This document shows positions 30,276 through 39,449 of a stretch of 64,000 bases of DNA, in pieces. The notes beneath the pieces were generated by a model that did no database searches, was not told where the DNA came from, and worked only from the letters and a program-made list of their open reading frames with translations. The stretch is from Vitreoscilla filiformis (GTDB lineage Bacteria; Pseudomonadota; Gammaproteobacteria; Burkholderiales; Burkholderiaceae_C): positions 496,001-560,000 of the forward strand of contig NZ_CP022423.1 of assembly GCF_002222655.1 (NCBI RefSeq), given 5' to 3'. The translations under genes and the position numbers were made by a program. How positions within the stretch are numbered: the first letter of the stretch is position 1; each line of letters starts with the position of its first letter.

Positions 30276-31376
30276 ATGCAATTCATCGACCTGAAATCGC
30301 AATACACCGCCCTCAAACCCGAGATCGACGCCGCCCTCCAACGCGTGCTGGAGCACGGCCAATACATCATGGGCCCCGAGGTGGCGCAGCTCGAAGGCAA
30401 GCTGGCCGAATTCGTCGGCGTGCCGCATTGCATCACCGTGGCCAGCGGCACCGAGGCGCTGCTCATCGCGTTGATGGCGCTGGGCGTTCGGGCGGGCGAT
30501 GAGGTCATCACCTCGCCCTTCACCTTCGCGGCCACGGCGGAAGTGATTGCGCTGCTGGGCGCCGTGCCGGTGTTCGTTGATGTCGAGCCGGACACTTGCA
30601 ACCTCAACGCCGCGCTGATCGAAGCTGCGATCACACCGCGCACCAAAGCCATCATGCCGGTGAGTCTCTACGGCCAAGTGGCTGACATGGCGGAGATCAA
30701 CGCCATCGCCGCCCGCCACCAGCTGCCGGTGATTGAGGATGCGGCGCAGAGCTTCGGCGCCAGTTACCAGAGCGGACGCAGTTGCGGGCTGTCCACCTTC
30801 GGCGCGACGAGTTTTTTCCCCAGCAAACCCCTGGGTTGTTATGGCGACGGCGGCGCGCTGTTCACCGCCGACGCCGCGTTGGCCCAAGTGGCGCGCGAAA
30901 TCCGCGTGCATGGCCAAAGTGCGCGTTACACCCACACCCGCGTGGGCGTCGGTGGGCGCATGGACACGCTGCAATGTGCCGTGGTGCTGGCCAAGCTGCC
31001 GCGCTTTGAATGGGAACTGGCCCGCCGCGCCGCGCTGGGCGCCCGCTACGCCGCGCTGTTGGCCGAACTGAACGTGAGGTTGTTGGCGGTGCGACCTGAC
31101 CGGAATTGCGTCTGGGGCCAGTACACCGTTTTTGTCGAAGAGCGCGAACGGGTGCAAGCTGCCTTGAAGGACGCCGGCATCCCCACCGCCGTGCATTACC
31201 CGCGCCCGCTGCATCAACAAGCCGCTTATGCCGCGTTCGCCCCGGCGGGCGGCTGCCCGGTGGCCGAGCGCGTGGCGCAGGACGTGATGAGCCTGCCCAT
31301 GAGCCCCGATCTGCGCGAAGCCGACCAAGATCGTGTGGTGGCCGCCCTGGCCGCTGCTGTGGGCCACCGCGTTTGA
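30276..31376 (+). CDS. wbpE: UDP-3-keto-GlcNAcA aminotransferase, DegT family (WbpE type)
   Basis: PLP-dependent sugar aminotransferase that converts the 3-keto product of WbpB to the 3-amino sugar using glutamate. The 366-residue protein begins MQFIDLKSQYTALKPEI, the N-terminus typical of WbpE/WlbC. It has ASGTEAL at 56-62 for phosphate binding, Asp155 in PVIEDAAQSFGA, and the PLP lysine Lys184 in FFPSKPLGCYGDGG. The ATG at 30276 is used as start; an in-frame TTG at 30261 overlapping the ptuB stop is the alternative, and neither has a good Shine-Dalgarno. It is functionally tied to wbpA, wbpB and wbpD but separated from them by the two defence-like genes. Confidence 0.9.
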   Translation: MQFIDLKSQYTALKPEIDAALQRVLEHGQYIMGPEVAQLEGKLAEFVGVPHCITVASGTEALLIALMALGVRAGDEVITSPFTFAATAEVIALLGAVPVFVDVEPDTCNLNAALIEAAITPRTKAIMPVSLYGQVADMAEINAIAARHQLPVIEDAAQSFGASYQSGRSCGLSTFGATSFFPSKPLGCYGDGGALFTADAALAQVAREIRVHGQSARYTHTRVGVGGRMDTLQCAVVLAKLPRFEWELARRAALGARYAALLAELNVRLLAVRPDRNCVWGQYTVFVEERERVQAALKDAGIPTAVHYPRPLHQQAAYAAFAPAGGCPVAERVAQDVMSLPMSPDLREADQDRVVAALAAAVGHRV

Positions 31377-31389
31377 CGTCGGGCGCGAC

Positions 31390-31953
31390 ATGGCCTTGAT
31401 CGGCTACACGCTGGATGCCGCGCTGGCCCGCCTGCGCGCCCTGGCCTGGCGGGCCCTGGGCGTGCGCAGTGCGACGCACGCCAAAGCCCACGCCGGTAGC
31501 CGCGTGCGCTGCGCCTGGGGTCATGGCGAACTGGGTGCCGGGGCCGAGCTGTATCGCGATGTGCAGGTGCTGTGTACCGGCGCGGGGCGGTTTCACTTGG
31601 GGGCACGCTCCCACATCGCGCCGGGGGGCTATTTGCTGGTGGGCGCAAGCCGGTTGCACATCGGGGCCGGCGTGGCCATCGGGCCTCAGGTGGCGATTTT
31701 TTGTGAAGCCAACGGCGCCCGTGCGGGCGTGCCCTTCGTCGAACAGCATGTGTCCGCCCCGGTTCACATTGGCGACAACGTCTTTCTCGGTGCCCGTGTC
31801 ACCGTGCTGCCCGGCGCCGTCATCGAGCGTGATGTGGTGGTGGCTGCCCATGCGGTGGTGCGGGGTCGGTTGGCGTCGGGCTTCGTTTATGGCGGGGTGC
31901 CGGCGCGAGCGCTGCACCCGCTCCGACCGGCAGAAAGGCCCGATCCCTCATGA
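31390..31953 (+). CDS. hexapeptide-repeat acyltransferase
   Basis: A 187-residue left-handed beta-helix protein. After a short helical N-terminus (YTLDAALARLRALAWRALG) come irregular repeats, then the clear acyltransferase core HIGAGVAIGPQVAIF, VHIGDNVFLGARVTVLPG and ERDVVVAAHAVVRG, ending GFVYGGVPARAL. The pattern is that of colanic-acid/serine-type O-acetyltransferases. It probably acetylates a sugar or an amino-sugar precursor of the surface polysaccharide. It sits 13 nt after wbpE and its stop overlaps the next start (ATGA). The substrate is not determinable. Confidence 0.82.
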   Translation: MALIGYTLDAALARLRALAWRALGVRSATHAKAHAGSRVRCAWGHGELGAGAELYRDVQVLCTGAGRFHLGARSHIAPGGYLLVGASRLHIGAGVAIGPQVAIFCEANGARAGVPFVEQHVSAPVHIGDNVFLGARVTVLPGAVIERDVVVAAHAVVRGRLASGFVYGGVPARALHPLRPAERPDPS

Positions 31954-33182
31954 AACGCCACACCGTCAGCGCCCTGCACGGGTGTGACCTCGTCGGCACC
32001 CTGTGGGGCAGCAGCGGGGCCGCATTGGCGCTGCGCCAAGCCCTCGCCACCGCCTTGCACCGCCCGCCCGAAGCCCTGTGGTTGACCGGCGCTGGCCGTG
32101 GCGCCCTGCACGCCTTCGTGCGAGCCACCCAGCGCCAGCCCGATGACGAAGCGCTGTTGCCCGGCTACACCTGCGTCGTCGTGCCGAATGTGTTTTTGCA
32201 TGTCGGCGTGTCGGTGCGTTACGTGGACATCGCCGCCGAAGGCGTGAACCCCTCGCCCGACGCCTGGGCCCAGGCCATCACCCCCCGCACGCGCTGGGTG
32301 GTGTGGCCACACAACTTCGGGGTGCCCAGCGCCGGCATCGCCGCTTTGCGGGCGCGTTTCCCCCAGGTGCTTTTCATCGAGGACGCCGCCCACGCTTGGG
32401 GCTCGTGCCATGCGGACGGCTCGCCCGTCGGCACCCACGGGCATGCCGCGTTTTTCAGCTTTGAGTATTCGAAGTGCCTCACCACCGGCTTGGGCGGCGC
32501 GTTGCTGGTGAACGAGCCGGCGTTGCGCCCAGCGGTGGCCGAGGCGTTGGCGCCGCAGCACGCGCTGTCGCTCAAAACCCAGGTCAAAGTGCTGATGACC
32601 TTGGCCTATCACCTGATGTTGGCGACGTGGCCCAGCACGCTGGCGAGCGGATTGACGGCGTTGCTGCGTGCCCCGTCGCGGGCGCTTGGACTGGTGGCGG
32701 CCACCCGCCCCGCCGAGTTGAGCGGCCAAGCTCAGCCCGACTATCTGCAAGCCCTGCCCGACTGCCTGGCCCGCCTGGCGCTGCCGCAGTTGGCACGGAT
32801 GCCGCAGGTGCTGGCGCTGCGGCGCCAACAAGCACGCCACTACACCGAGGCGCTGGCGGGTTCGCCCTGGCTGACCCCGCTTGGTGCCGCCGAACCGGCC
32901 ACGCTGCTGCGCTTCCCGCTGCGGGTGGCGCATCCGGCGCAGCGTGAGGCCCTGCACGCCGGCCTGCGGGCGCTGGACATCGAACCGGGCATCTGGTTTG
33001 ACGACGTGGTTCACCCAGCCGGCAGCCTGCGCCACGGCTACACCGAGGGCGATTGTCCGAACGGCGAGCGCCTGGCGCGCTGCATCGTCAACCTGCCGCT
33101 GGGGTTGCACGCCCGCTTGAGCCAGCGCCAGTGGCAAGGTCTGCGCCGCCTGGCCCAAACGCCCCCCGAGATCACCGGATGA
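31950..33182 (+). CDS. DegT/DnrJ/EryC1/StrS-family aminotransferase
   Basis: A 410-residue PLP enzyme of the sugar aminotransferase family, second of three in this cluster. Seen are the family's GYTCVVVPNVFLHVGV segment, Asp145 in FIEDAAHAWGS, and the PLP-lysine Lys175 in FFSFEYSKCLTTGLGG. The C-terminal half is only loosely like classical members (LGLVAATRPAELSGQ, Leu/Ala-rich), which puts it in a divergent subgroup often found in polysaccharide clusters. The amino sugar it makes is unknown; no matching dehydratase or epimerase is in the window. Coupled on both sides by ATGA overlaps. Confidence 0.8.
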   Translation: MKRHTVSALHGCDLVGTLWGSSGAALALRQALATALHRPPEALWLTGAGRGALHAFVRATQRQPDDEALLPGYTCVVVPNVFLHVGVSVRYVDIAAEGVNPSPDAWAQAITPRTRWVVWPHNFGVPSAGIAALRARFPQVLFIEDAAHAWGSCHADGSPVGTHGHAAFFSFEYSKCLTTGLGGALLVNEPALRPAVAEALAPQHALSLKTQVKVLMTLAYHLMLATWPSTLASGLTALLRAPSRALGLVAATRPAELSGQAQPDYLQALPDCLARLALPQLARMPQVLALRRQQARHYTEALAGSPWLTPLGAAEPATLLRFPLRVAHPAQREALHAGLRALDIEPGIWFDDVVHPAGSLRHGYTEGDCPNGERLARCIVNLPLGLHARLSQRQWQGLRRLAQTPPEITG

Positions 33183-34519
33183 GCGCTTGGCGTCACGATT
33201 TGGCCCGCCTGGCCAGTGCGGCGGTGTTGGCCCAACTGGTGCCGCTGTTGGTGCTGCCTTGGCTCACCCGCACCCTGCCGGCTGAGGACATTGGCCGCTG
33301 GACGCTGTTTGCCGCGCTGGCCTCCAATTTCGCCATCGTCGCTTGCCTGCGCTACGAATACGCCTTGGTGCTGCCGCGCAGCCTCGCCGGGGCGCGTTCG
33401 GTGCTGGGGCTGTGTTTGACCCTGGCGCTGGCTTGGGGGCTGGGTTTGGCGGGTGCCCTGTTGGCGCTGGCGGCACTGTGGCCGTGGGTGGAAGCGCTCT
33501 GCGGCACGTCGGCCACGCTGGTGCGCTGGGCTTCGCTGGGGGGGGTGTTGGGGTGGCTGCCGCTGGCTGTCACCTTGGCCGGGGTGATTCAAGCGCTCAC
33601 GCTGTGGCACAACCGGGGGGGGCGTTTTGCGGTCATCGGCCAAGCGCGGGTGGCCAATCCGGCGATGGCCGCAGCGGTGCAAGCGCTTGGCGCCGTGAGC
33701 GGCCCCGCCGGGGGTGGCGCCCACGTTCTCAGCGGCGGGCAGGTCGCCGGCCAAGCCCTTGGCGCCGCGTGGCTGGGCTGGAAAGCGCGGGCCGATGTGC
33801 GCCGGCTGCACCGGCTGGCCCGCTGGCGCTGGCAGCGTCGCCGCTGGTGGGTGCTGGCGCGGCGCTATCGGCAATTTCCGCTGGTGAACACGCCCCATGC
33901 GTTCATCAACGGCCTGCAAGACACGGTGGCGCTGGCCCTGGTGCTGTCCAGCGCCGGCCCAGCGGCGGCAGGTTTTTTCGGTTTGATGGTGCGGGTGGTG
34001 ATGGCACCGACCAGCTTGATCGGCGGCGCCCTGTCCGAAGTGCTGCTCGGACGGGCCGCGCAAACGTGGCGCGAAGGCGGCGATTTGGTGCCAACGATCC
34101 ACCGCAGCGTGGCCATTTTGAGTGCGTTCGCGGTGCCGTCCGCCCTGGTGCTGGCGCTGGCTGGGCCGACCTTGTTTGCCAGCCTGTTCGGTGAGCCCTG
34201 GCGCGAGGCGGGAGAATGGGCGCGTTGGCTCGCCCCCTGCATGGCCGGGCGCATGATCGTCGGCCCGCTCACCGTGCTCCCCATGATTTTGGAGCGCCAA
34301 GCCACCGCGCTGGCCTTCAGCTTGAGCGGCAATGTGCTGTATGTGCTGGCGCTGTGGGTCGGGTTGGCGCAAGGCGGTTTGGCATGGGGGTGCGCCGCCG
34401 TGTCACTGGTGATGAGTGGGTATTTCCTCGCCTTCGGGCTGTGGTTGGTGCGGGCGGCGCGGGTCGCCCATGCGGATCGGCAGCGGGCAGGCGGGGTGTT
34501 GCAGGAGAGTCGAACATGA
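33179..34519 (+). CDS. oligosaccharide flippase, Wzx-like
   Basis: A 446-residue, very hydrophobic protein with about 12 predicted membrane helices, for example ASAAVLAQLVPLLVLPWLTR near the N-terminus and GNVLYVLALWVGLAQGGLAW near the C-terminus. LRYEYALVLPR after helix 2 is a recurring motif in the polysaccharide biosynthesis/Wzx flippase family of the MOP superfamily. It would turn the lipid-linked oligosaccharide repeat across the inner membrane. Start at ATG 33179, overlapping the aminotransferase stop. The product is rich in Ala/Leu/Trp/Gly, as expected at this GC. No separate Wzy polymerase was recognised. Confidence 0.8.
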   Translation: MSAWRHDLARLASAAVLAQLVPLLVLPWLTRTLPAEDIGRWTLFAALASNFAIVACLRYEYALVLPRSLAGARSVLGLCLTLALAWGLGLAGALLALAALWPWVEALCGTSATLVRWASLGGVLGWLPLAVTLAGVIQALTLWHNRGGRFAVIGQARVANPAMAAAVQALGAVSGPAGGGAHVLSGGQVAGQALGAAWLGWKARADVRRLHRLARWRWQRRRWWVLARRYRQFPLVNTPHAFINGLQDTVALALVLSSAGPAAAGFFGLMVRVVMAPTSLIGGALSEVLLGRAAQTWREGGDLVPTIHRSVAILSAFAVPSALVLALAGPTLFASLFGEPWREAGEWARWLAPCMAGRMIVGPLTVLPMILERQATALAFSLSGNVLYVLALWVGLAQGGLAWGCAAVSLVMSGYFLAFGLWLVRAARVAHADRQRAGGVLQESRT

Positions 34520-35724
34520 GTCGCCACAAGGGTAAGTTCATCCCGTCGCAGCCGCTGGCGGCCAGTGCGGCACTGCGCACGGCCACGGGGCCGCGCTCGG
34601 TCGGCGCCACGGTGCGCCCCGCCGCGCTGCGCCTGGTGCTGATCGGCGACGCGGAAAGCCCGCATTTGCTCAAATGGGCCCGCGCCTTGGCGCCGCGTCT
34701 CGATGTGTGGGTGATTTCCAGCCGAGGTTTTGCACCAGCGTTTGACGCTTTTTTGCCCGCTGAACGCCGTCTGGCCCTGGGCACCCGCCCCCGCTTTGAA
34801 GGCGGCAACATCGAACTGTTGCGCGCCTTGCCGGAGGTGCTGCGTTTCTTGCAAGCGGTGCGGCCCGATTGGATCGCCCCGCATTACCTCAGCTCACACG
34901 GCACGCTGGCGTGGTTGGCGGTGCGTTTTGGCGGGGTCAAAGCGCGCATCGCTGGTTCGGCGTGGGGCTCGGACATCCTCGTCGCCCCGCAACGCAGCCG
35001 GATGATGCGCTGGGTCACCACCCGGGTGCTGGGCGCCTGCACCCTGACCACCAGCGACTCCCAACACATGGCCCGCCGCATGAAAGAGCTGGGCGCCGCC
35101 GAGGTGCTGACCTTCCCCTTCGGCCTGGAAACCATGCCCCCGCTGCCCAACCGCAAAGACGAAGCACTGTTCTTCGCCAACCGAGGGCTGGAGCCGATTT
35201 ACGCCCCGCAACGGGTGCTCGATGTGTTTGCCGCCCTCAGCGCCGGTTGGCCCGAAGCCCGGCTGGTGGTGGCCAACGACGGCTCACTTCGCGCCGAGCT
35301 GGAAGCCCGGGTGCAAGCCGACCCGGCTTTGGCGGGCCGGGTGCAGTTCGTCGGTCGGCTGGATGCGACCACGCAAGCCACTTGGTACAGCCGTGCTCGC
35401 TGGTATCTGAGTTTGCCGCAGAGTGATTCGGTGTCCGTGTCGGTGCTGGAAGCGATGGCGCACGGCGCCATCCCCATCCTCTCGGACGTGCCCGCCAACC
35501 GCGAACTGGTGAGCGACGGCCACAACGGCCTGATCCTCAGCGCCAGCGAACGCCCCACCCGCGAACGGCTCGGGCCGTTGCAGGCACGGGCCAAAGCGGT
35601 GTCGGCGGAGCTGCACCAGTGGGTCGGGCAACATGCGCTGTTTCCGGCCAGTGTCCAGGTTTATGTGCAACGTCTGGTCGAATTGACGCCCCGCCCCCCC
35701 GTTGGGGCCCCCGCTGACGCATGA
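34516..35724 (+). CDS. glycosyltransferase, GT4-like
   Basis: A 402-residue GT-B fold glycosyltransferase. The N-terminal domain begins after a 35-residue basic leader with LRLVLIGDAESPHLLKWARA, then IAPHYLSSHGTLAWLAVRF and AGSAWGSDIL. The donor domain carries SDSVSVSVLEAMAHGAIPIL and SDVPANRELVSDGHNGLIL, the E-x7-E type nucleotide-sugar site of retaining family 4 enzymes. No signal peptide or membrane anchor is seen; it should work at the cytoplasmic face. Coupled to the flippase by an ATGA overlap and to the next glycosyltransferase by 4 nt. Donor and acceptor unknown. Confidence 0.83.
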   Translation: MSRHKGKFIPSQPLAASAALRTATGPRSVGATVRPAALRLVLIGDAESPHLLKWARALAPRLDVWVISSRGFAPAFDAFLPAERRLALGTRPRFEGGNIELLRALPEVLRFLQAVRPDWIAPHYLSSHGTLAWLAVRFGGVKARIAGSAWGSDILVAPQRSRMMRWVTTRVLGACTLTTSDSQHMARRMKELGAAEVLTFPFGLETMPPLPNRKDEALFFANRGLEPIYAPQRVLDVFAALSAGWPEARLVVANDGSLRAELEARVQADPALAGRVQFVGRLDATTQATWYSRARWYLSLPQSDSVSVSVLEAMAHGAIPILSDVPANRELVSDGHNGLILSASERPTRERLGPLQARAKAVSAELHQWVGQHALFPASVQVYVQRLVELTPRPPVGAPADA

Positions 35725-36968
35725 ACATCCTCTACCTCAACCATTACGCTGGCAGCCCCGCGCTGGGCATGGAATACCGCCCTTACTACCTGGCGCGTGA
35801 ATGGGTGCGCATGGGGCATGCGGTGCGCATGGTGGCGGCGGATTTTTCCCACGTCCGCGCCCGCCAACCCCAGACCGGACGCGAACGCATCGACGGCATC
35901 GACTACCTCTGGTTGCCCACCCCGCGCTACCAAGGCAACGGCTTGGGCCGGGTGCGCAACATCTGGGCTTACTGTCGCCAAGTTTGGGCCCGGGCCGATG
36001 CGCTGATCGCCGAGCAGCGCCCGGACGTGGTCATCGCCTCCAGCACCTACCCGATGGACATTTGGGTGGCCCGCCGCATCGCCCGCAAGGCCGGTGCCGT
36101 GCTGGTGTTCGAGGTGCATGATTTGTGGCCGCTGTCGCCGATTGAGCTGTCGGGCATGTCGCCGAACCACCCGTTTGCGCGGCTGTGCGCGTGGGCGGAA
36201 AAAACCGCCTACCGGGACGCGGATGTGGTCATCTCCATGCTGCCCAAGGTGCAGGATTACATGGCGTCACGCGGGCTGGATGTGCGCAAACTTACCATCG
36301 TGCCCAACGGCATCGCCCCCGAAGATTGGCAGAACGAACCCGCCCCGCTGCGCCAAGACGTGGCCGCGCTGGTGGCCGTGGCGCGGGCGCGTGGTCATGT
36401 CGTGGTGGGCTACGCGGGTTCGATGGGTTTACCGAACGCGCTGGATCACTTGCTGGACGCCGCTGCATTGCTGCGCCAACAGCCCATCACCTTCGTGCTG
36501 GTGGGCGATGGGCACGAGCGCCGGCGCTTGGTGCAGCGCCTTCAGGACGAGCAGCTCGACCGGGTGCATTGGTTCGCGCCGATCCCCAAACCGCAAATCC
36601 CTAGCTTTCTGGCCGAGTTGGACGTGGCCTACATCGGCTGGCAGCGCGTGCCGATCTACCGTTTTGGCATCGCACCCAACAAACTGATGGATTACATGAT
36701 GGCCGGTTGTGCGGTGCTGCACGCCGTCGAAGCCGGTAACGATCCGGTGGTGGAAAGCGGTGGCGGCCTGAGTGTGGCGCCCGAATCCCCGCAAGCCATC
36801 GCCGATGGCCTGCTGCTGCTGGCCGAAATGCCACACGCCGAGCGCGAACAGCTCGGGCAAGCCGGTCGCCAATTCGTCGAAGCTCACCACACGTACCCGG
36901 TGCTGGCGCGGCGTTTTTTAGCGGCGTGCCAACGCGCCCGCGAAGGGATGATGCACCGTGCCGCATGA
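35721..36968 (+). CDS. glycosyltransferase family 4 (WbuB-like)
   Basis: A 415-residue GT-B enzyme. The opening MNILYLNHYAGSPALGMEYR and the middle VFEVHDLWPLSPIELSG, WAEKTAYRDADVVISMLP and IVPNGIAPEDW are characteristic of the WbuB group of O-antigen transferases (often GlcNAc, FucNAc or ManNAc-type donors). The donor domain continues with VVGYAGSMGLPNALDHLLDA and ends KLMDYMMAGCAVLHAVEAGN. It overlaps the preceding gene by 4 nt and the next by 11 nt. It probably adds an N-acetylated sugar to the lipid-linked repeat; that is inference from the subgroup. Confidence 0.86.
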   Translation: MNILYLNHYAGSPALGMEYRPYYLAREWVRMGHAVRMVAADFSHVRARQPQTGRERIDGIDYLWLPTPRYQGNGLGRVRNIWAYCRQVWARADALIAEQRPDVVIASSTYPMDIWVARRIARKAGAVLVFEVHDLWPLSPIELSGMSPNHPFARLCAWAEKTAYRDADVVISMLPKVQDYMASRGLDVRKLTIVPNGIAPEDWQNEPAPLRQDVAALVAVARARGHVVVGYAGSMGLPNALDHLLDAAALLRQQPITFVLVGDGHERRRLVQRLQDEQLDRVHWFAPIPKPQIPSFLAELDVAYIGWQRVPIYRFGIAPNKLMDYMMAGCAVLHAVEAGNDPVVESGGGLSVAPESPQAIADGLLLLAEMPHAEREQLGQAGRQFVEAHHTYPVLARRFLAACQRAREGMMHRAA

Positions 36969-37671
36969 TCCTCTTCGGCAAGAACTGCAACAAGTGGTGC
37001 AGCGCTACGCGCACCGCACCCACACCTTGCCCGCTGACCGCTACAGCCTGTTGCGCCCCGAAGTCTGGCAAATGCTGCACGAGCGCCAACGGGCCATCTG
37101 CCAAGGTTTGGCCGCCCGCCAGTGGGAACCCGCATCGCTGCACCTGACCGAAGTGGGCTGCGGCGCTGGTGGTAATTTGCTGGATTTTTTGCGCCTGGGT
37201 TGCCGCCCTGAGCACCTGACCGGCTGCGAGCTGCTGCCCGAACGCCTGGCGCAAGCGCGTGAGCTGCTGCCCCCTGCGGTGCGCTTGGAAGCCGGGGACG
37301 CCAGCGCCGTGGCCATCCCGCCTGGCAGCCAAGACATCGTGTTGCAAGCCACGGTGTTTTCCTCGCTGTTGGACGATGCCGTGCAGCAGCACTTGGCGAA
37401 CGCCATGTGGCGCTGGCTCAAGCCTGGCGGCGCGGTGCTCTGGTACGACTTCACCGTCAACAACCCGCGCAACCCCGACGTGCGCGGCGTGCCACTGGCC
37501 CGGGTGCACCAGCTCTTTCCCCAAGCCGTGACGTGGGACGCCCACCGCTTGACCCTGGCCCCACCGCTGGCGCGGCGGCTGTGCGCACTGCACCCGAGCC
37601 TCTACACCGTGTTCAACGCCGTGCCGTGGCTGCGCACGCACCGGTTGATTTGGATTCAGAAAGCGGATTGA
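36958..37671 (+). CDS. class I SAM-dependent methyltransferase
   Basis: A 237-residue soluble methyltransferase. Motif I is LTEVGCGAGGNLLDF around residues 63-77; an acidic residue ends strand 2 (GCELLPERL), GDASAVAIPPGSQDIVLQ follows and LKPGGAVLWYDF closes the core. It starts at a GTG 11 nt inside the preceding glycosyltransferase gene, so coupling is tight. In this context it probably methylates a sugar of the polysaccharide or terminates chain growth, but protein or small-molecule targets cannot be excluded. Confidence 0.8.
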   Translation: MPHDPLRQELQQVVQRYAHRTHTLPADRYSLLRPEVWQMLHERQRAICQGLAARQWEPASLHLTEVGCGAGGNLLDFLRLGCRPEHLTGCELLPERLAQARELLPPAVRLEAGDASAVAIPPGSQDIVLQATVFSSLLDDAVQQHLANAMWRWLKPGGAVLWYDFTVNNPRNPDVRGVPLARVHQLFPQAVTWDAHRLTLAPPLARRLCALHPSLYTVFNAVPWLRTHRLIWIQKAD

Positions 37672-37677
37672 CACCCC

Positions 37678-38862
37678 ATGAACACCCCCTCCTCCGAAAA
37701 CCGACCGCCCTTCCTCCCCTTTGCCCTGCCGGAAATTGGCGAAGAAGAAATCGCCGAAGTGGTGGATGCCCTGCGCTCAGGCTGGGTCACCACCGGCCCC
37801 AAAACCCGCCGCTTTGAGCAGGATTTTTCGGCCTTCCTGGGCGACCCGGGGTTGCATGCCATCGCCGTGAATTCGGCCACCGCAGGGCTGCACCTGGCGC
37901 TGGAAGCCGTGGGCGTGGGGCCGGGCGATGAGGTCATCACCACCACCCACACCTTCACCGCCAGCGCCGAAGTGGCCCGCTACCTGGGCGCCGATGTGAA
38001 GCTGGTGGACATCGACCCGGCCACGCTGTGCATCGATCCAGCGGCCATCGAGGCGGCCATCACCCCACGCACCAAGTGCATCGTGCCGGTGCATTTCGGC
38101 GGTTTGGCAGCGGACATGACGGCCATCCTCGCCATCGCCCAAAAGCATGGCCTGAAGGTGGTGGAAGACGCCGCCCACGCCCTGCCAAGCACCCACGCCG
38201 GCCGCCTCATCGGCACGCTGGACAGCGACGCCACGGTGTTCAGCTTCTACGCCAACAAAACCATCACCACCGGCGAGGGCGGTATGTTGGTGACGCGGGA
38301 CGCCGCACTGGCCCAACGCGCCAAAGTGATGCGCCTGCACGGCATCAACCGCGATGCGTTTGACCGCTTCACCGCCAAGGTGCCGAGCTGGTATTACGAA
38401 ATCGTCGCGCCGGGTTTCAAGTACAACCTGACGGACATCGCGTCCGCCCTCGGGATTCACCAGTTGCAACGGGCGCATGCGTTCCAGCGCCAGCGCGCCG
38501 CCCTGGCCGCGCACTACAACGAATTGCTGGCCGATCTGCCGCTGATCCTGCCGCCGCAGCCGGCACCGGGCGAGCTGCACTCGTGGCACCTGTACGTGGT
38601 GCGTTTGGCCGACGGCGCTTGCCTCCACCGCGATGCTTTCATCGAAGCGCTGTTTGAGGCGGGCATCGGGTGCAGCGTCCACTACATCCCGCTGCACCAG
38701 CAGCCCTACTGGCGCGAGCGCTACCAGCTCCAGGCCGAGGACTTCCCGCACAGCCAGCGTGCCTTCGAGCGCACCGCCACGCTGCCGCTCTACACGCGCA
38801 TGACGTTGGAGGATGTGGAGCGCGTCGCCCTGGCCGTGCGCCGGGCGCTGTGTGTCGGATGA
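37678..38862 (+). CDS. DegT-family UDP-4-keto-sugar aminotransferase (PglE/ArnB-like)
   Basis: A 394-residue PLP enzyme, third DegT member of the cluster. It shows [14 protein letters not shown] near residue 34, [10 protein letters not shown] for phosphate binding, Asp164 in [11 protein letters not shown], and the PLP lysine Lys194 in [16 protein letters not shown]. The C-terminal [18 protein letters not shown] is shared with PglE, PseC and ArnB-type enzymes that aminate UDP-4-keto sugars. The next gene encodes a PglC-like sugar transferase, and PglE-PglC pairs build bacillosamine-like primers. The required dehydratase and a dedicated acetyltransferase are not obvious here, though the acyltransferase at 31390 could serve. 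Confidence 0.87.
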   Translation: MNTPSSENRPPFLPFALPEIGEEEIAEVVDALRSGWVTTGPKTRRFEQDFSAFLGDPGLHAIAVNSATAGLHLALEAVGVGPGDEVITTTHTFTASAEVARYLGADVKLVDIDPATLCIDPAAIEAAITPRTKCIVPVHFGGLAADMTAILAIAQKHGLKVVEDAAHALPSTHAGRLIGTLDSDATVFSFYANKTITTGEGGMLVTRDAALAQRAKVMRLHGINRDAFDRFTAKVPSWYYEIVAPGFKYNLTDIASALGIHQLQRAHAFQRQRAALAAHYNELLADLPLILPPQPAPGELHSWHLYVVRLADGACLHRDAFIEALFEAGIGCSVHYIPLHQQPYWRERYQLQAEDFPHSQRAFERTATLPLYTRMTLEDVERVALAVRRALCVG

Positions 38863-39449
38863 AACGCGCATTTGACGTGCTCGCGTCGGCCCTGGGGCTG
38901 GCGCTGCTGTGGCTGCCGGGGTTGGTGGTGGCGGCGCTGATTCGCTGGGACTCACCCGGGCCGGTATTTTTTCGTCAAGAACGCGTGGGGCGATTCGGGC
39001 GACCGTTTCGCATCCACAAGTTCCGCACCATGCGGGTGAACGCCGAACAGGCGGGCCAACTCACCGTCGGCGCCGATGCGCGCATCACCCGCATCGGGGC
39101 GTTTTTGCGCGCCCATCGTTTGGACGAGCTGCCTCAGCTCATCGATGTGTTCCTGGGCGACATGAGTTTGGTCGGCCCGCGCCCCGAAGTGCCGCGGTAC
39201 GTCGCCCATTACCCGGCGGCGCTGCGGGACGTGGTGCTGTCGGTGCGACCGGGCATCACCGATCCGGCTTCGCTGCGCTTTCGCAACGAGTCCGAACAAT
39301 TGGCGGCGGCAGCGGATCCGGAGCGCGAATACATCGAGGTCATCTTGCCGGCCAAACTCGCTTGCGCTGCCGACTACGCCCAGCACGCCTCCTTCGTCAC
39401 CGATGTGGGCGTGCTGCTGCGCACCCTCAAGGTGTTGGTGACACGTTGA
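38859..39449 (+). CDS. initiating sugar-1-phosphate transferase, PglC-like
   Basis: A 196-residue monotopic phosphoglycosyl transferase. One reentrant hydrophobic segment (residues 6-30, [20 protein letters not shown]) is followed by [40 protein letters not shown] and [14 protein letters not shown], the catalytic core of the bacterial sugar transferase family. It lacks the multi-pass N-terminal region of WcaJ/WbaP, so it is the minimal PglC form. It moves a phosphosugar from UDP-sugar to undecaprenyl phosphate, starting each repeat unit. Last gene of the cluster; its 3' end overlaps the convergent broken efflux gene by 23 bp. Confidence 0.9.
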   Translation: MKRAFDVLASALGLALLWLPGLVVAALIRWDSPGPVFFRQERVGRFGRPFRIHKFRTMRVNAEQAGQLTVGADARITRIGAFLRAHRLDELPQLIDVFLGDMSLVGPRPEVPRYVAHYPAALRDVVLSVRPGITDPASLRFRNESEQLAAAADPEREYIEVILPAKLACAADYAQHASFVTDVGVLLRTLKVLVTR

